From Auanema rhodensis (taxonomy: Eukaryota; Nematoda; Chromadorea; Rhabditida; Rhabditidae): a stretch of DNA of 64,000 nucleotides. Made by a program: the position numbers and the translations under genes. Positions within the stretch are counted from its first letter, which is position 1; each line of letters starts with the position of its first letter. Positions 37,749 through 51,784 of the stretch are shown here, piece after piece. The DNA is taken from NCBI GenBank assembly GCA_964057225.1, contig OZ059895.1, positions 20,284,688-20,348,687 of the forward strand, written 5' to 3'. Below the pieces are notes generated by a model. It was given only the letters and a program-made list of their open reading frames with translations. It did no database searches and was not told the origin of the DNA.

Positions 37749-39854
37749 TAGAATAGTGCATTCGATGCGGATTTTTAAGCTGCGTCGGTCTGTGTTATCA
37801 GATTTGCGCTAGCTTAAAAATGCACCGAGATATCAACTGATATATGTTCACACTTACATCCTCGATTTTCACCCTGAAGAATTAATTTTTTCGTTGAATA
37901 ACATTGTCCATCGTCTTTGCCTTGAAAGAAAGAATCTGAAAACATCTACTTTTTGCTAAATTATTTTGAAATTTTTCGAAAAAATTTTTGTCAAAATGTT
38001 TTTGGAAGCAATGTTGAGTGTACATGGAAACTCAACATACACTAATGCATCATTTTTCAAACGATCATAACTAATTTTTGTATTGAGCGTTTCTCAATGT
38101 AGTATAGTGCATCCGATGCGGATTTTTAAGCTGCGTCGATCTGTGTTATCAGATTTGTGCTAGCTTAAAAATGCACCGAGATATCAACTGATATAAGTTC
38201 ACACTTATATCCTCGATTTTCACCCTGAAGAATTAATTTTTTCGTTGAATAACATTGTCCATCGTCTTTGCCTTGAAAAAAGAAATCTAAAAACATCTAC
38301 TTTTTGCTAAATTATTTTGAAATTTTTCGAAAAAATTTTTGTCAAAATGTTTTTGGAAGCAATGTTGAGTGTACATGGAAACTCAACATACACTAATGCA
38401 TCATTTTTCAAACGATCATAACTAATTTTTGTATTAAGCGTTTCTCAATGTAGTATAGTGCATTCGATGCGGATTTTTAAGCTGCGTCGATCTGTTTTAT
38501 CAGATTTGCGCTAGCTTAAAAATGCACCGAGATATCAACTGATATAAGTTCACACTTATATCCTCGATTTTCACCCTGAAGAATTAATTTTTTCGTTGAA
38601 TAACAATGTCCATCGTCTTCGCCTTGAAAAAAGGAATCTAAAAACATCTACTTTTTACTAAATTATTTTGAAATTTTTCGAAAAAATTTTTGTCAAAATG
38701 TTTTTGGAAGCAATGTTGAGTGTACATGGAAACTCAACATACACTAATGCATCATTTTTCAAACGATCATAACTAATTTTTGTATTGAGCGTTTTTCAAT
38801 GTAGAATAGTGCATTCGATGCGGATTTTTAAGCTGCGTCGGTCTGTGTTATCAGATTTGCGCTAGCTTAAAAATGCACCGAGATATAAACTGATATAAGT
38901 TCACACTTATATCCTCGATTTTCACCCTGAAGAATTAATTTTTTCGTTGAATAACATTGTCCATCGTCTTTGCCTTGAAAAAAGAAATCTAAAAACATCT
39001 ACTTTTTGCTAAATTATTTTGAAATTTTTCGAAAAAATTTTTGTCAAAATGTTTTTGGAAGCAATGTTGAGTGTACATGGAAACGCAACATACACTAATG
39101 CATCATTTTTCAAACGATCATAACTAATTTTTGTATTAAGCGTTTCTCAATGTAGTATAGTGCATTCGATGCGGATTTTTAAGCTGCGTCGATCTGTTTT
39201 ATCAGATTTGCGCTAGCTTAAAAATGCACCGAGATATCAACTGATATAAGTTCACACTTATATCCTCGATTTTCACCCTGAAGAATTAATTTTTTCGTTG
39301 AATAACAATGTCCATCGTCTTCGCCTTGAAAAAAGGAATCTAAAAACATCTACTTTTTACTAAATTATTTTGAAATTTTTCGAAAAAATTTTTGTCAAAA
39401 TGTTTTTGGAAGCAATGTTGAGTGTACATGGAAACTCAACATACACTAATGCATCATTTTTCAAACGATCATAACTAATTTTTGTATTGAGCGTTTTTCA
39501 ATGTAGAATAGTGCATTCGATGCGGATTTTTAAGCTGCGTCGGTCTGTGTTATCAGATTTGCGCTAGCTTAAAAATGCACCGAGATATCAACTGATATAT
39601 GTTCACACTTACATCCTCGATTTTCACCCTGAAGAATTAATTTTTTCGTTGAATAACATTGTCCATCGTCTTTGCCTTGAAAGAAAGAATCTGAAAACAT
39701 CTACTTTTTGCTAAATTATTTTGAAATTTTCCGAAAAAATTTTTGTCAAAATGTTTTTGGAAGCAATGTTGAGTGTACATGGAAACTCAACATACACTAA
39801 TGCATCATTTTTCAAACGATCATAACTAATTTTTGTATTGAGCGTTTCTCAATG
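37749..39854 (+). repeat. Six-monomer segment, copy 1 (offset 3159)
   Basis: Units 37749, 38100, 38451, 38802, 39153 and 39504 correspond to 40908-43013, nine monomers downstream. Rare shared markers are GATATAAAC (38882 and 42041) and AACGCAAC (39084 and 42244) in the same unit. Private to copy 1: ATCCGATG and TTTGTGCTAGC in unit 38100. CAAACCATC precedes both copies (37711 and 40869). Confidence 0.85.
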
Positions 39855-40907
39855 TAGTATAGTGCATTCGATGCGGATTTTTAAGCTGCGTCGATCTGTG
39901 TTATCAGATTTGCGCTAGCTTAAAAATGCACCGAGATATCAACTGATATAAGTTCACACTTATATCCTCGATTTTCACCCTGAAGAATTAATTTTTTCGT
40001 TGAATAACATTGTCCATCGTCTTTGCCTTGAAAAAAGGAATCTAAAAACATCTACTTTTTACTAAATTATTTTGAAATTTTTCGAAAAAATTTTTGTCAA
40101 AATGTTTTTGGAAGCAATGTTGAGTGTACATGGAAACTCAACATACACTAATGCATCATTTTTCAAACGATCATAACTAATTTTTGTATTGAGCGTTTTT
40201 CAATGTAGAATAGTGCATTCGATGCGGATTTTTAAGCTGCGTCGGTCTGTGTTATCAGATTTGCGCTAGCTTAAAAATGCACCGAGATATCAACTGATAT
40301 ATGTTCACACTTACATCCTCGATTTTCACCCTGAAGAATTAATTTTTTCGTTGAATAACATTGTCCATCGTCTTTGCCTTGAAAGAAAGAATCTGAAAAC
40401 ATCTACTTTTTGCTAAATTATTTTGAAATTTTCCGAAAAAATTTTTGTCAAAATGTTTTTGGAAGCAATGTTGAGTGTACATGGAAACTCAACATACACT
40501 AATGCATCATTTTTCAAACGATCATAACTAATTTTTGTATTGAGCGTTTCTCAATGTAGTATAGTGCATTCGATGCGGATTTTTAAGCTGCGTCGATCTG
40601 TGTTATCAGATTTGCGCTAGCTTAAAAATGCACCGAGATATCAACTGATATAAGTTCACACTTATATCCTCGATTTTCACCCTGAAGAATTAATTTTTTC
40701 GTTGAATAACATTGTCCATCGTCTTTGCCTTGAAAAAAGGAATCTAAAAACATCTACTTTTTACTAAATTATTTTGAAATTTTTCGAAAAAATTTTTGTC
40801 AAAATGTTTTTGGAAGCAATGTTGAGTGTACATGGAAACTCAACATACACTAATGCATCATTTTTCAAACCATCATAACTAATTTTTGTATTGAGCGTTT
40901 CTCAATG
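39504..40907 (+). repeat. Local 702-bp (two-monomer) duplication
   Basis: The pair 39504 (CTTACATCC, GAAAGAAAG, TTCCG) plus 39855 (CATTG, GGAATCTAAAA, TACTAA) is repeated at 40206 plus 40557. The second of each pair differs at its 3' end (GTTTTTC versus CAAACCATC and GTTTCTC), which marks where the exchange resolved. Confidence 0.8.
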
Positions 40908-43013
40908 TAGAATAGTGCATTCGATGCGGATTTTTAAGCTGCGTCGGTCTGTGTTATCAGATTTGCGCTAGCTTAAAAATGCACCGAGATATCAACTGAT
41001 ATATGTTCACACTTACATCCTCGATTTTCACCCTGAAGAATTAATTTTTTCGTTGAATAACATTGTCCATCGTCTTTGCCTTGAAAGAAAGAATCTGAAA
41101 ACATCTACTTTTTGCTAAATTATTTTGAAATTTTTCGAAAAAATTTTTGTCAAAATGTTTTTGGAAGCAATGTTGAGTGTACATGGAAACTCAACATACA
41201 CTAATGCATCATTTTTCAAACGATCATAACTAATTTTTGTATTGAGCGTTTCTCAATGTAGTATAGTGCATTCGATGCGGATTTTTAAGCTGCGTCGATC
41301 TGTGTTATCAGATTTGCGCTAGCTTAAAAATGCACCGAGATATCAACTGATATAAGTTCACACTTATATCCTCGATTTTCACCCTGAAGAATTAATTTTT
41401 TCGTTGAATAACATTGTCCATCGTCTTTGCCTTGAAAAAAGAAATCTAAAAACATCTACTTTTTGCTAAATTATTTTGAAATTTTTCGAAAAAATTTTTG
41501 TCAAAATGTTTTTGGAAGCAATGTTGAGTGTACATGGAAACTCAACATACACTAATGCATCATTTTTCAAACGATCATAACTAATTTTTGTATTAAGCGT
41601 TTCTCAATGTAGTATAGTGCATTCGATGCGGATTTTTAAGCTGCGTCGATCTGTTTTATCAGATTTGCGCTAGCTTAAAAATGCACCGAGATATCAACTG
41701 ATATAAGTTCACACTTATATCCTCGATTTTCACCCTGAAGAATTAATTTTTTCGTTGAATAACAATGTCCATCGTCTTCGCCTTGAAAAAAGGAATCTAA
41801 AAACATCTACTTTTTACTAAATTATTTTGAAATTTTTCGAAAAAATTTTTGTCAAAATGTTTTTGGAAGCAATGTTGAGTGTACATGGAAACTCAACATA
41901 CACTAATGCATCATTTTTCAAACGATCATAACTAATTTTTGTATTGAGCGTTTTTCAATGTAGAATAGTGCATTCGATGCGGATTTTTAAGCTGCGTCGG
42001 TCTGTGTTATCAGATTTGCGCTAGCTTAAAAATGCACCGAGATATAAACTGATATAAGTTCACACTTATATCCTCGATTTTCACCCTGAAGAATTAATTT
42101 TTTCGTTGAATAACATTGTCCATCGTCTTTGCCTTGAAAAAAGAAATCTAAAAACATCTACTTTTTGCTAAATTATTTTGAAATTTTTCGAAAAAATTTT
42201 TGTCAAAATGTTTTTGGAAGCAATGTTGAGTGTACATGGAAACGCAACATACACTAATGCATCATTTTTCAAACGATCATAACTAATTTTTGTATTAAGC
42301 GTTTCTCAATGTAGTATAGTGCATTCGATGCGGATTTTTAAGCTGCGTCGATCTGTTTTATCAGATTTGCGCTAGCTTAAAAATGCACCGAGATATCAAC
42401 TGATATAAGTTCACACTTATATCCTCGATTTTCACCCTGAAGAATTAATTTTTTCGTTGAATAACAATGTCCATCGTCTTCGCCTTGAAAAAAGGAATCT
42501 AAAAACATCTACTTTTTACTAAATTATTTTGAAATTTTTCGAAAAAATTTTTGTCAAAATGTTTTTGGAAGCAATGTTGAGTGTACATGGAAACTCAACA
42601 TACACTAATGCATCATTTTTCAAACGATCATAACTAATTTTTGTATTGAGCGTTTTTCAATGTAGAATAGTGCATTCGATGCGGATTTTTAAGCTGCGTC
42701 GGTCTGTGTTATCAGATTTGCGCTAGCTTAAAAATGCACCGAGATATCAACTGATATATGTTCACACTTACATCCTCGATTTTCACCCTGAAGAATTAAT
42801 TTTTTCGTTGAATAACATTGTCCATCGTCTTTGCCTTGAAAGAAAGAATCTGAAAACATCTACTTTTTGCTAAATTATTTTGAAATTTTCCGAAAAAATT
42901 TTTGTCAAAATGTTTTTGGAAGCAATGTTGAGTGTACATGGAAACTCAACATACACTAATGCATCATTTTTCAAACGATCATAACTAATTTTTGTATTGA
43001 GCGTTTCTCAATG
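40908..43013 (+). repeat. Six-monomer segment, copy 2 (offset 3159)
   Basis: Downstream partner of 37749-39854. It overlaps the start of the 4912-bp unit at 41961, so the 9-monomer event and the 14-monomer event are nested. The match ends at 43014, where the unit has GGAATCTGAAAAC and GCTAA in place of the GGAATCTAAAA and TACTAA of 39855. Confidence 0.8.
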
Positions 43014-46000
43014 TAGTATAGTGCATTCGATGCGGATTTTTAAGCTGCGTCGATCTGTGTTATCAGATTTGCGCTAGCTTAAAAATGCACCGAGATATCA
43101 ACTGATATAAGTTCACACTTATATCCTCGATTTTCACCCTGAAGAATTAATTTTTTCGTTGAATAACATTGTCCATCGTCTTTGCCTTGAAAAAAGGAAT
43201 CTGAAAACATCTACTTTTTGCTAAATTATTTTGAAATTTTTCGAAAAAATTTTTGTCAAAATGTTTTTGGAAGCAATGTTGAGTGTACATGGAAACTCAA
43301 CATACACTAATGCATCATTTTTCAAACGATCATAACTAATTTTTGTATTAAGCGTTTCTCAATGTAGTATAGTGCATTCGATGCGGATTTTTAAGCTGCG
43401 TCGATCTGTGTTATCAGATTTGCGCTAGCTTAAAAATGCACCGAGATATCAACTGATATAAGTTAACACTTATATCCTCGATTTTCACCCTGAAGAATTA
43501 ATTTTTTCGTTGAATAACATTGTCCATCGTCTTTGCCTTGAAAAAAGAAATCTAAAAACATCTACTTTTTGCTAAATTATTTTGAAATTTTTCGAAAAAA
43601 TTTTTGTCAAAATGTTTTTGGAAGCAATGTTGAGTGTACATGGAAACTCAACATACACTAATGCATCATTTTTCAAACGATCATAACTAATTTTTGTATT
43701 AAGCGTTTCTCAATGTAGTATAGTGCATTCGATGCGGATTTTTAAGCTGCGTCGATCTGTTTTATCAGATTTGCGCTAGCTTAAAAATGCACCGAGATAT
43801 CAACTGATATAAGTTCACACTTATATCCTCGATTTTCACCCTGAAGAATTAATTTTTTCGTTGAATAACAATGTCCATCGTCTTCGCCTTGAAAAAAGGA
43901 ATCTAAAAACATCTACTTTTTACTAAATTATTTTGAAATTTTTCGAAAAAATTTTTGTCAAAATGTTTTTGGAAGCAATGTTGAGTGTACATGGAAACTC
44001 AACATACACTAATGCATCATTTTTCAAACGATCATAACTAATTTTTGTATTGAGCGTTTTTCAATGTAGAATAGTGCATTCGATGCGGATTTTTAAGCTG
44101 CGTCGGTCTGTGTTATCAGATTTGCGCTAGCTTAAAAATGCACCGAGATATAAACTGATATAAGTTCACACTTATATCCTCGATTTTCACCCTGAAGAAT
44201 TAATTTTTTCGTTGAATAACATTGTCCATCGTCTTTGCCTTGAAAAAAGAAATCTAAAAACATCTACTTTTTGCTAAATTATTTTGAAATTTTTCGAAAA
44301 AATTTTTGTCAAAATGTTTTTGGAAGCAATGTTGAGTGTACATGGAAACTCAACATACACTAATGCATCATTTTTCAAACGATCATAACTAATTTTTGTA
44401 TTAAGCGTTTCTCAATGTAGTATAGTGCATTCGATGCGGATTTTTAAGCTGCGTCGATCTGTTTTATCAGATTTGCGCTAGCTTAAAAATGCACCGAGAT
44501 ATCAACTGATATAAGTTCACACTTATATCCTCGATTTTCACCCTGAAGAATTAATTTTTTCGTTGAATAACAATGTCCATCGTCTTCGCCTTGAAAAAAG
44601 GAATCTAAAAACATCTACTTTTTACTAAATTATTTTGAAATTTTTCGAAAAAATTTTTGTCAAAATGTTTTTGGAAGCAATGTTGAGTGTACATGGAAAC
44701 TCAACATACACTAATGCATCATTTTTCAAACGATCATAACTAATTTTTGTATTGAGCGTTTTTCAATGTAGAATAGTGCATTCGATGCGGATTTTTAAGC
44801 TGCGTCGGTCTGTGTTATCAGATTTGCGCTAGCTTAAAAATGCACCGAGATATCAACTGATATATGTTCACACTTACATCCTCGATTTTCACCCTGAAGA
44901 ATTAATTTTTTCGTTGAATAACATTGTCCATCGTCTTTGCCTTGAAAGAAAGAATCTGAAAACATCTACTTTTTGCTAAATTATTTTGAAATTTTCCGAA
45001 AAAATTTTTGTCAAAATGTTTTTGGAAGCAATGTTGAGTGTACATGGAAACTCAACATACACTAATGCATCATTTTTCAAACGATCATAACTAATTTTTG
45101 TATTGAGCGTTTCTCAATGTAGTATAGTGCATTCGATGCGGATTTTTAAGCTGCGTCGATCTGTGTTATCAGATTTGCGCTAGCTTAAAAATGCACCGAG
45201 ATATCAACTGATATAAGTTCACACTTATATCCTCGATTTTCACCCTGAAGAATTAATTTTTTCGTTGAATAACATTGTCCATCGTCTTTGCCTTGAAAAA
45301 AGGAATCTGAAAACATCTACTTTTTGCTAAATTATTTTGAAATTTTTCGAAAAAATTTTTGTCAAAATGTTTTTGGAAGCAATGTTGAGTGTACATGGAA
45401 ACTCAACATACACTAATGCATCATTTTTCAAACGATCATAACTAATTTTTGTATTAAGCGTTTCTCAATGTAGTATAGTGCATTCGATGCGGATTTTTAA
45501 GCTGCATCGATCTGTGTTATCAGATTTGCGCTAGCTTAAAAATGCACCGAGATATCAACTGATATAAGTTCACACTTATATCCTCGATTTTCACCCTGAA
45601 GAATTAATTTTTTCGTTGAATAACAATGTCCATCGTCTTTGCCTTAAAAAAGGTATCTAAAAACATCTACTTTTTGCTAAATTATTTTGAAATTTTTCGA
45701 AAAAATTTTTGTCAAAATGTTTTTGGAAGCAATGTTGAGTGTACATGGAAACTCAACATACACTAATGCATCATTTTTCAAACGATCATAACTAATTTTT
45801 GTATTGAGCGTTTTTCAATGTAGAATAGTGCATTCGATGCGGATTTTTAAGCTGCGTCGGTCTGTGTTATCAGATTTGCGCTAGCTTAAAAATGCACCGA
45901 GATATCAACTGATATAAGTTCACACTTATATCCTCGATTTTCACCCTGAAGAATTAATTTTTTCGTTGAATAACAATGTCCATCGTCTTTGCCTTAAAAA

Positions 46001-46872
46001 AGGTATCTAAAAACATCTACTTTTTGCTAAATTATTTTGAAATTTTCCGAAAAAATTTTTGTCAAAATGTTTTTGGAAGCAATGTTGAGTGTACATGGAA
46101 ACTCAACATACACTAATGCATCATTTTTCAAACGATCATAACTAATTTTTGTATTGAGCGTTTCTCAATGTAGTATAGTGCATTCGATGCGGATTTTTAA
46201 GCTGCGTCGATCTGTGTTATCAGATTTGCGCTAGCTTAAAAATGCACCGAGATATCAACTGATATAAGTTCACACTTATATCCTCGATTTTCACCCTGAA
46301 GAATTAATTTTTTCGTTGAATAACATTGTCCATCGTCTTTGCCTTGAAAAAAAAAATCTGAAAACATCTACTTTTTGCTAAATTATTTTGAAATTTTTCG
46401 AAAAAATTTTTGTCAAAATGTTTTTGGAAGCAATGTTGAGTGTACATGGAAACTCAACATACACTAATGCATCATTTTTCAAACGATCATAACTAATTTT
46501 TGTATTAAGCGTTTCTCAATGTAGTATAGTGCATTCGATGCGAATTTTTAAGCTGCGTCGATCTGTGTTATCAGATTTGCGCTAGCTTAAAAATGCACCG
46601 AGATATCAACTGATATAAGTTCACACTTATATCCTCGATTTTCACCCTGAAGAATTAATTTTTTCGTTGAATAACATTGTCCATCGTCTTTGCCTTGAAA
46701 AAAGGAATCTGAAAACATCTACTTTTTGCTAAATTATTTTGAAATTTTTCGAAAAAATTTTTGTCAAAATGTTTTTGGAAGCAATGTTGAGTGTACATGG
46801 AAACTCAACATACACTAATGCATCATTTTTCAAACGATCATAACTAATTTTTGTATTGAGCGTTTTTCAATG
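41961..46872 (+). repeat. 14-monomer unit (4912 bp), copy 1
   Basis: Order: 41961 (GATATAAAC, AACGCAAC), 42312 (CTGTTTTATC), 42663 (CTTACATCC, TTCCG), 43014, 43365 (AGTTAACAC), 43716 (CTGTTTTATC), 44067 (GATATAAAC), 44418, 44769 (TTCCG), 45120, 45471 and 45821 (both 350 bp, CCTTA-run with GGTATCT), 46171 (long A-run) and 46522 (GCGAATTTT). The two short units explain 4912 instead of 4914. The last unit is a hybrid: its 5' part matches 51434 but it ends ATTGAGCGTTTTTC like 41610, placing the exchange point at about 46728-46858. Confidence 0.92.
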
Positions 46873-49800
46873 TAGAATAGTGCATTCGATGCGGATTTTT
46901 AAGCTGCGTCGGTCTGTGTTATCAGATTTGCGCTAGCTTAAAAATGCACCGAGATATAAACTGATATAAGTTCACACTTATATCCTCGATTTTCACCCTG
47001 AAGAATTAATTTTTTCGTTGAATAACATTGTCCATCGTCTTTGCCTTGAAAAAAGAAATCTAAAAACATCTACTTTTTGCTAAATTATTTTGAAATTTTT
47101 CGAAAAAATTTTTGTCAAAATGTTTTTGGAAGCAATGTTGAGTGTACATGGAAACGCAACATACACTAATGCATCATTTTTCAAACGATCATAACTAATT
47201 TTTGTATTAAGCGTTTCTCAATGTAGTATAGTGCATTCGATGCGGATTTTTAAGCTGCGTCGATCTGTTTTATCAGATTTGCGCTAGCTTAAAAATGCAC
47301 CGAGATATCAACTGATATAAGTTCACACTTATATCCTCGATTTTCACCCTGAAGAATTAATTTTTTCGTTGAATAACAATGTCCATCGTCTTCGCCTTGA
47401 AAAAAGGAATCTAAAAACATCTACTTTTTACTAAATTATTTTGAAATTTTTCGAAAAAATTTTTGTCAAAATGTTTTTGGAAGCAATGTTGAGTGTACAT
47501 GGAAACTCAACATACACTAATGCATCATTTTTCAAACGATCATAACTAATTTTTGTATTGAGCGTTTTTCAATGTAGAATAGTGCATTCGATGCGGATTT
47601 TTAAGCTGCGTCGGTCTGTGTTATCAGATTTGCGCTAGCTTAAAAATGCACCGAGATATCAACTGATATATGTTCACACTTACATCCTCGATTTTCACCC
47701 TGAAGAATTAATTTTTTCGTTGAATAACATTGTCCATCGTCTTTGCCTTGAAAGAAAGAATCTGAAAACATCTACTTTTTGCTAAATTATTTTGAAATTT
47801 TCCGAAAAAATTTTTGTCAAAATGTTTTTGGAAGCAATGTTGAGTGTACATGGAAACTCAACATACACTAATGCATCATTTTTCAAACGATCATAACTAA
47901 TTTTTGTATTGAGCGTTTCTCAATGTAGTATAGTGCATTCGATGCGGATTTTTAAGCTGCGTCGATCTGTGTTATCAGATTTGCGCTAGCTTAAAAATGC
48001 ACCGAGATATCAACTGATATAAGTTCACACTTATATCCTCGATTTTCACCCTGAAGAATTAATTTTTTCGTTGAATAACATTGTCCATCGTCTTTGCCTT
48101 GAAAAAAGGAATCTGAAAACATCTACTTTTTGCTAAATTATTTTGAAATTTTTCGAAAAAATTTTTGTCAAAATGTTTTTGGAAGCAATGTTGAGTGTAC
48201 ATGGAAACTCAACATACACTAATGCATCATTTTTCAAACGATCATAACTAATTTTTGTATTAAGCGTTTCTCAATGTAGTATAGTGCATTCGATGCGGAT
48301 TTTTAAGCTGCGTCGATCTGTGTTATCAGATTTGCGCTAGCTTAAAAATGCACCGAGATATCAACTGATATAAGTTAACACTTATATCCTCGATTTTCAC
48401 CCTGAAGAATTAATTTTTTCGTTGAATAACATTGTCCATCGTCTTTGCCTTGAAAAAAGAAATCTAAAAACATCTACTTTTTGCTAAATTATTTTGAAAT
48501 TTTTCGAAAAAATTTTTGTCAAAATGTTTTTGGAAGCAATGTTGAGTGTACATGGAAACTCAACATACACTAATGCATCATTTTTCAAACGATCATAACT
48601 AATTTTTGTATTAAGCGTTTCTCAATGTAGTATAGTGCATTCGATGCGGATTTTTAAGCTGCGTCGATCTGTTTTATCAGATTTGCGCTAGCTTAAAAAT
48701 GCACCGAGATATCAACTGATATAAGTTCACACTTATATCCTCGATTTTCACCCTGAAGAATTAATTTTTTCGTTGAATAACAATGTCCATCGTCTTCGCC
48801 TTGAAAAAAGGAATCTAAAAACATCTACTTTTTACTAAATTATTTTGAAATTTTTCGAAAAAATTTTTGTCAAAATGTTTTTGGAAGCAATGTTGAGTGT
48901 ACATGGAAACTCAACATACACTAATGCATCATTTTTCAAACGATCATAACTAATTTTTGTATTGAGCGTTTTTCAATGTAGAATAGTGCATTCGATGCGG
49001 ATTTTTAAGCTGCGTCGGTCTGTGTTATCAGATTTGCGCTAGCTTAAAAATGCACCGAGATATAAACTGATATAAGTTCACACTTATATCCTCGATTTTC
49101 ACCCTGAAGAATTAATTTTTTCGTTGAATAACATTGTCCATCGTCTTTGCCTTGAAAAAAGAAATCTAAAAACATCTACTTTTTGCTAAATTATTTTGAA
49201 ATTTTTCGAAAAAATTTTTGTCAAAATGTTTTTGGAAGCAATGTTGAGTGTACATGGAAACTCAACATACACTAATGCATCATTTTTCAAACGATCATAA
49301 CTAATTTTTGTATTAAGCGTTTCTCAATGTAGTATAGTGCATTCGATGCGGATTTTTAAGCTGCGTCGATCTGTTTTATCAGATTTGCGCTAGCTTAAAA
49401 ATGCACCGAGATATCAACTGATATAAGTTCACACTTATATCCTCGATTTTCACCCTGAAGAATTAATTTTTTCGTTGAATAACAATGTCCATCGTCTTCG
49501 CCTTGAAAAAAGGAATCTAAAAACATCTACTTTTTACTAAATTATTTTGAAATTTTTCGAAAAAATTTTTGTCAAAATGTTTTTGGAAGCAATGTTGAGT
49601 GTACATGGAAACTCAACATACACTAATGCATCATTTTTCAAACGATCATAACTAATTTTTGTATTGAGCGTTTTTCAATGTAGAATAGTGCATTCGATGC
49701 GGATTTTTAAGCTGCGTCGGTCTGTGTTATCAGATTTGCGCTAGCTTAAAAATGCACCGAGATATCAACTGATATATGTTCACACTTACATCCTCGATTT

Positions 49801-51784
49801 TCACCCTGAAGAATTAATTTTTTCGTTGAATAACATTGTCCATCGTCTTTGCCTTGAAAGAAAGAATCTGAAAACATCTACTTTTTGCTAAATTATTTTG
49901 AAATTTTCCGAAAAAATTTTTGTCAAAATGTTTTTGGAAGCAATGTTGAGTGTACATGGAAACTCAACATACACTAATGCATCATTTTTCAAACGATCAT
50001 AACTAATTTTTGTATTGAGCGTTTCTCAATGTAGTATAGTGCATTCGATGCGGATTTTTAAGCTGCGTCGATCTGTGTTATCAGATTTGCGCTAGCTTAA
50101 AAATGCACCGAGATATCAACTGATATAAGTTCACACTTATATCCTCGATTTTCACCCTGAAGAATTAATTTTTTCGTTGAATAACATTGTCCATCGTCTT
50201 TGCCTTGAAAAAAGGAATCTGAAAACATCTACTTTTTGCTAAATTATTTTGAAATTTTTCGAAAAAATTTTTGTCAAAATGTTTTTGGAAGCAATGTTGA
50301 GTGTACATGGAAACTCAACATACACTAATGCATCATTTTTCAAACGATCATAACTAATTTTTGTATTAAGCGTTTCTCAATGTAGTATAGTGCATTCGAT
50401 GCGGATTTTTAAGCTGCATCGATCTGTGTTATCAGATTTGCGCTAGCTTAAAAATGCACCGAGATATCAACTGATATAAGTTCACACTTATATCCTCGAT
50501 TTTCACCCTGAAGAATTAATTTTTTCGTTGAATAACAATGTCCATCGTCTTTGCCTTAAAAAAGGTATCTAAAAACATCTACTTTTTGCTAAATTATTTT
50601 GAAATTTTTCGAAAAAATTTTTGTCAAAATGTTTTTGGAAGCAATGTTGAGTGTACATGGAAACTCAACATACACTAATGCATCATTTTTCAAACGATCA
50701 TAACTAATTTTTGTATTGAGCGTTTTTCAATGTAGAATAGTGCATTCGATGCGGATTTTTAAGCTGCGTCGGTCTGTGTTATCAGATTTGCGCTAGCTTA
50801 AAAATGCACCGAGATATCAACTGATATAAGTTCACACTTATATCCTCGATTTTCACCCTGAAGAATTAATTTTTTCGTTGAATAACAATGTCCATCGTCT
50901 TTGCCTTAAAAAAGGTATCTAAAAACATCTACTTTTTGCTAAATTATTTTGAAATTTTCCGAAAAAATTTTTGTCAAAATGTTTTTGGAAGCAATGTTGA
51001 GTGTACATGGAAACTCAACATACACTAATGCATCATTTTTCAAACGATCATAACTAATTTTTGTATTGAGCGTTTCTCAATGTAGTATAGTGCATTCGAT
51101 GCGGATTTTTAAGCTGCGTCGATCTGTGTTATCAGATTTGCGCTAGCTTAAAAATGCACCGAGATATCAACTGATATAAGTTCACACTTATATCCTCGAT
51201 TTTCACCCTGAAGAATTAATTTTTTCGTTGAATAACATTGTCCATCGTCTTTGCCTTGAAAAAAAAAATCTGAAAACATCTACTTTTTGCTAAATTATTT
51301 TGAAATTTTTCGAAAAAATTTTTGTCAAAATGTTTTTGGAAGCAATGTTGAGTGTACATGGAAACTCAACATACACTAATGCATCATTTTTCAAACGATC
51401 ATAACTAATTTTTGTATTAAGCGTTTCTCAATGTAGTATAGTGCATTCGATGCGAATTTTTAAGCTGCGTCGATCTGTGTTATCAGATTTGCGCTAGCTT
51501 AAAAATGCACCGAGATATCAACTGATATAAGTTCACACTTATATCCTCGATTTTCACCCTGAAGAATTAATTTTTTCGTTGAATAACATTGTCCATCGTC
51601 TTTGCCTTGAAAAAAGGAATCTGAAAACATCTACTTTTTGCTAAATTATTTTGAAATTTTTCGAAAAAATTTTTGTCAAAATGTTTTTGGAAGCAATGTT
51701 GAGTGTACATGGAAACTCAACATACACTAATGCATCATTTTTCAAACGATCATAACTAATTTTTGTATTAAGCGTTTCTCAATG
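46873..51784 (+). repeat. 14-monomer unit (4912 bp), copy 2
   Basis: Immediate head-to-tail second copy. Each rare marker recurs exactly 4912 bp on: AACGCAAC 42241 to 47153, GATATAAAC 42041 to 46953 and 44147 to 49059, AGTTAACAC 43461 to 48373, GCTGCATC 45501 to 50413, CGAATTTT 46541 to 51453. I noticed no substitutions between the copies at the sites compared, apart from the junction region. This is the largest and apparently youngest duplication in the window. Confidence 0.92.
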
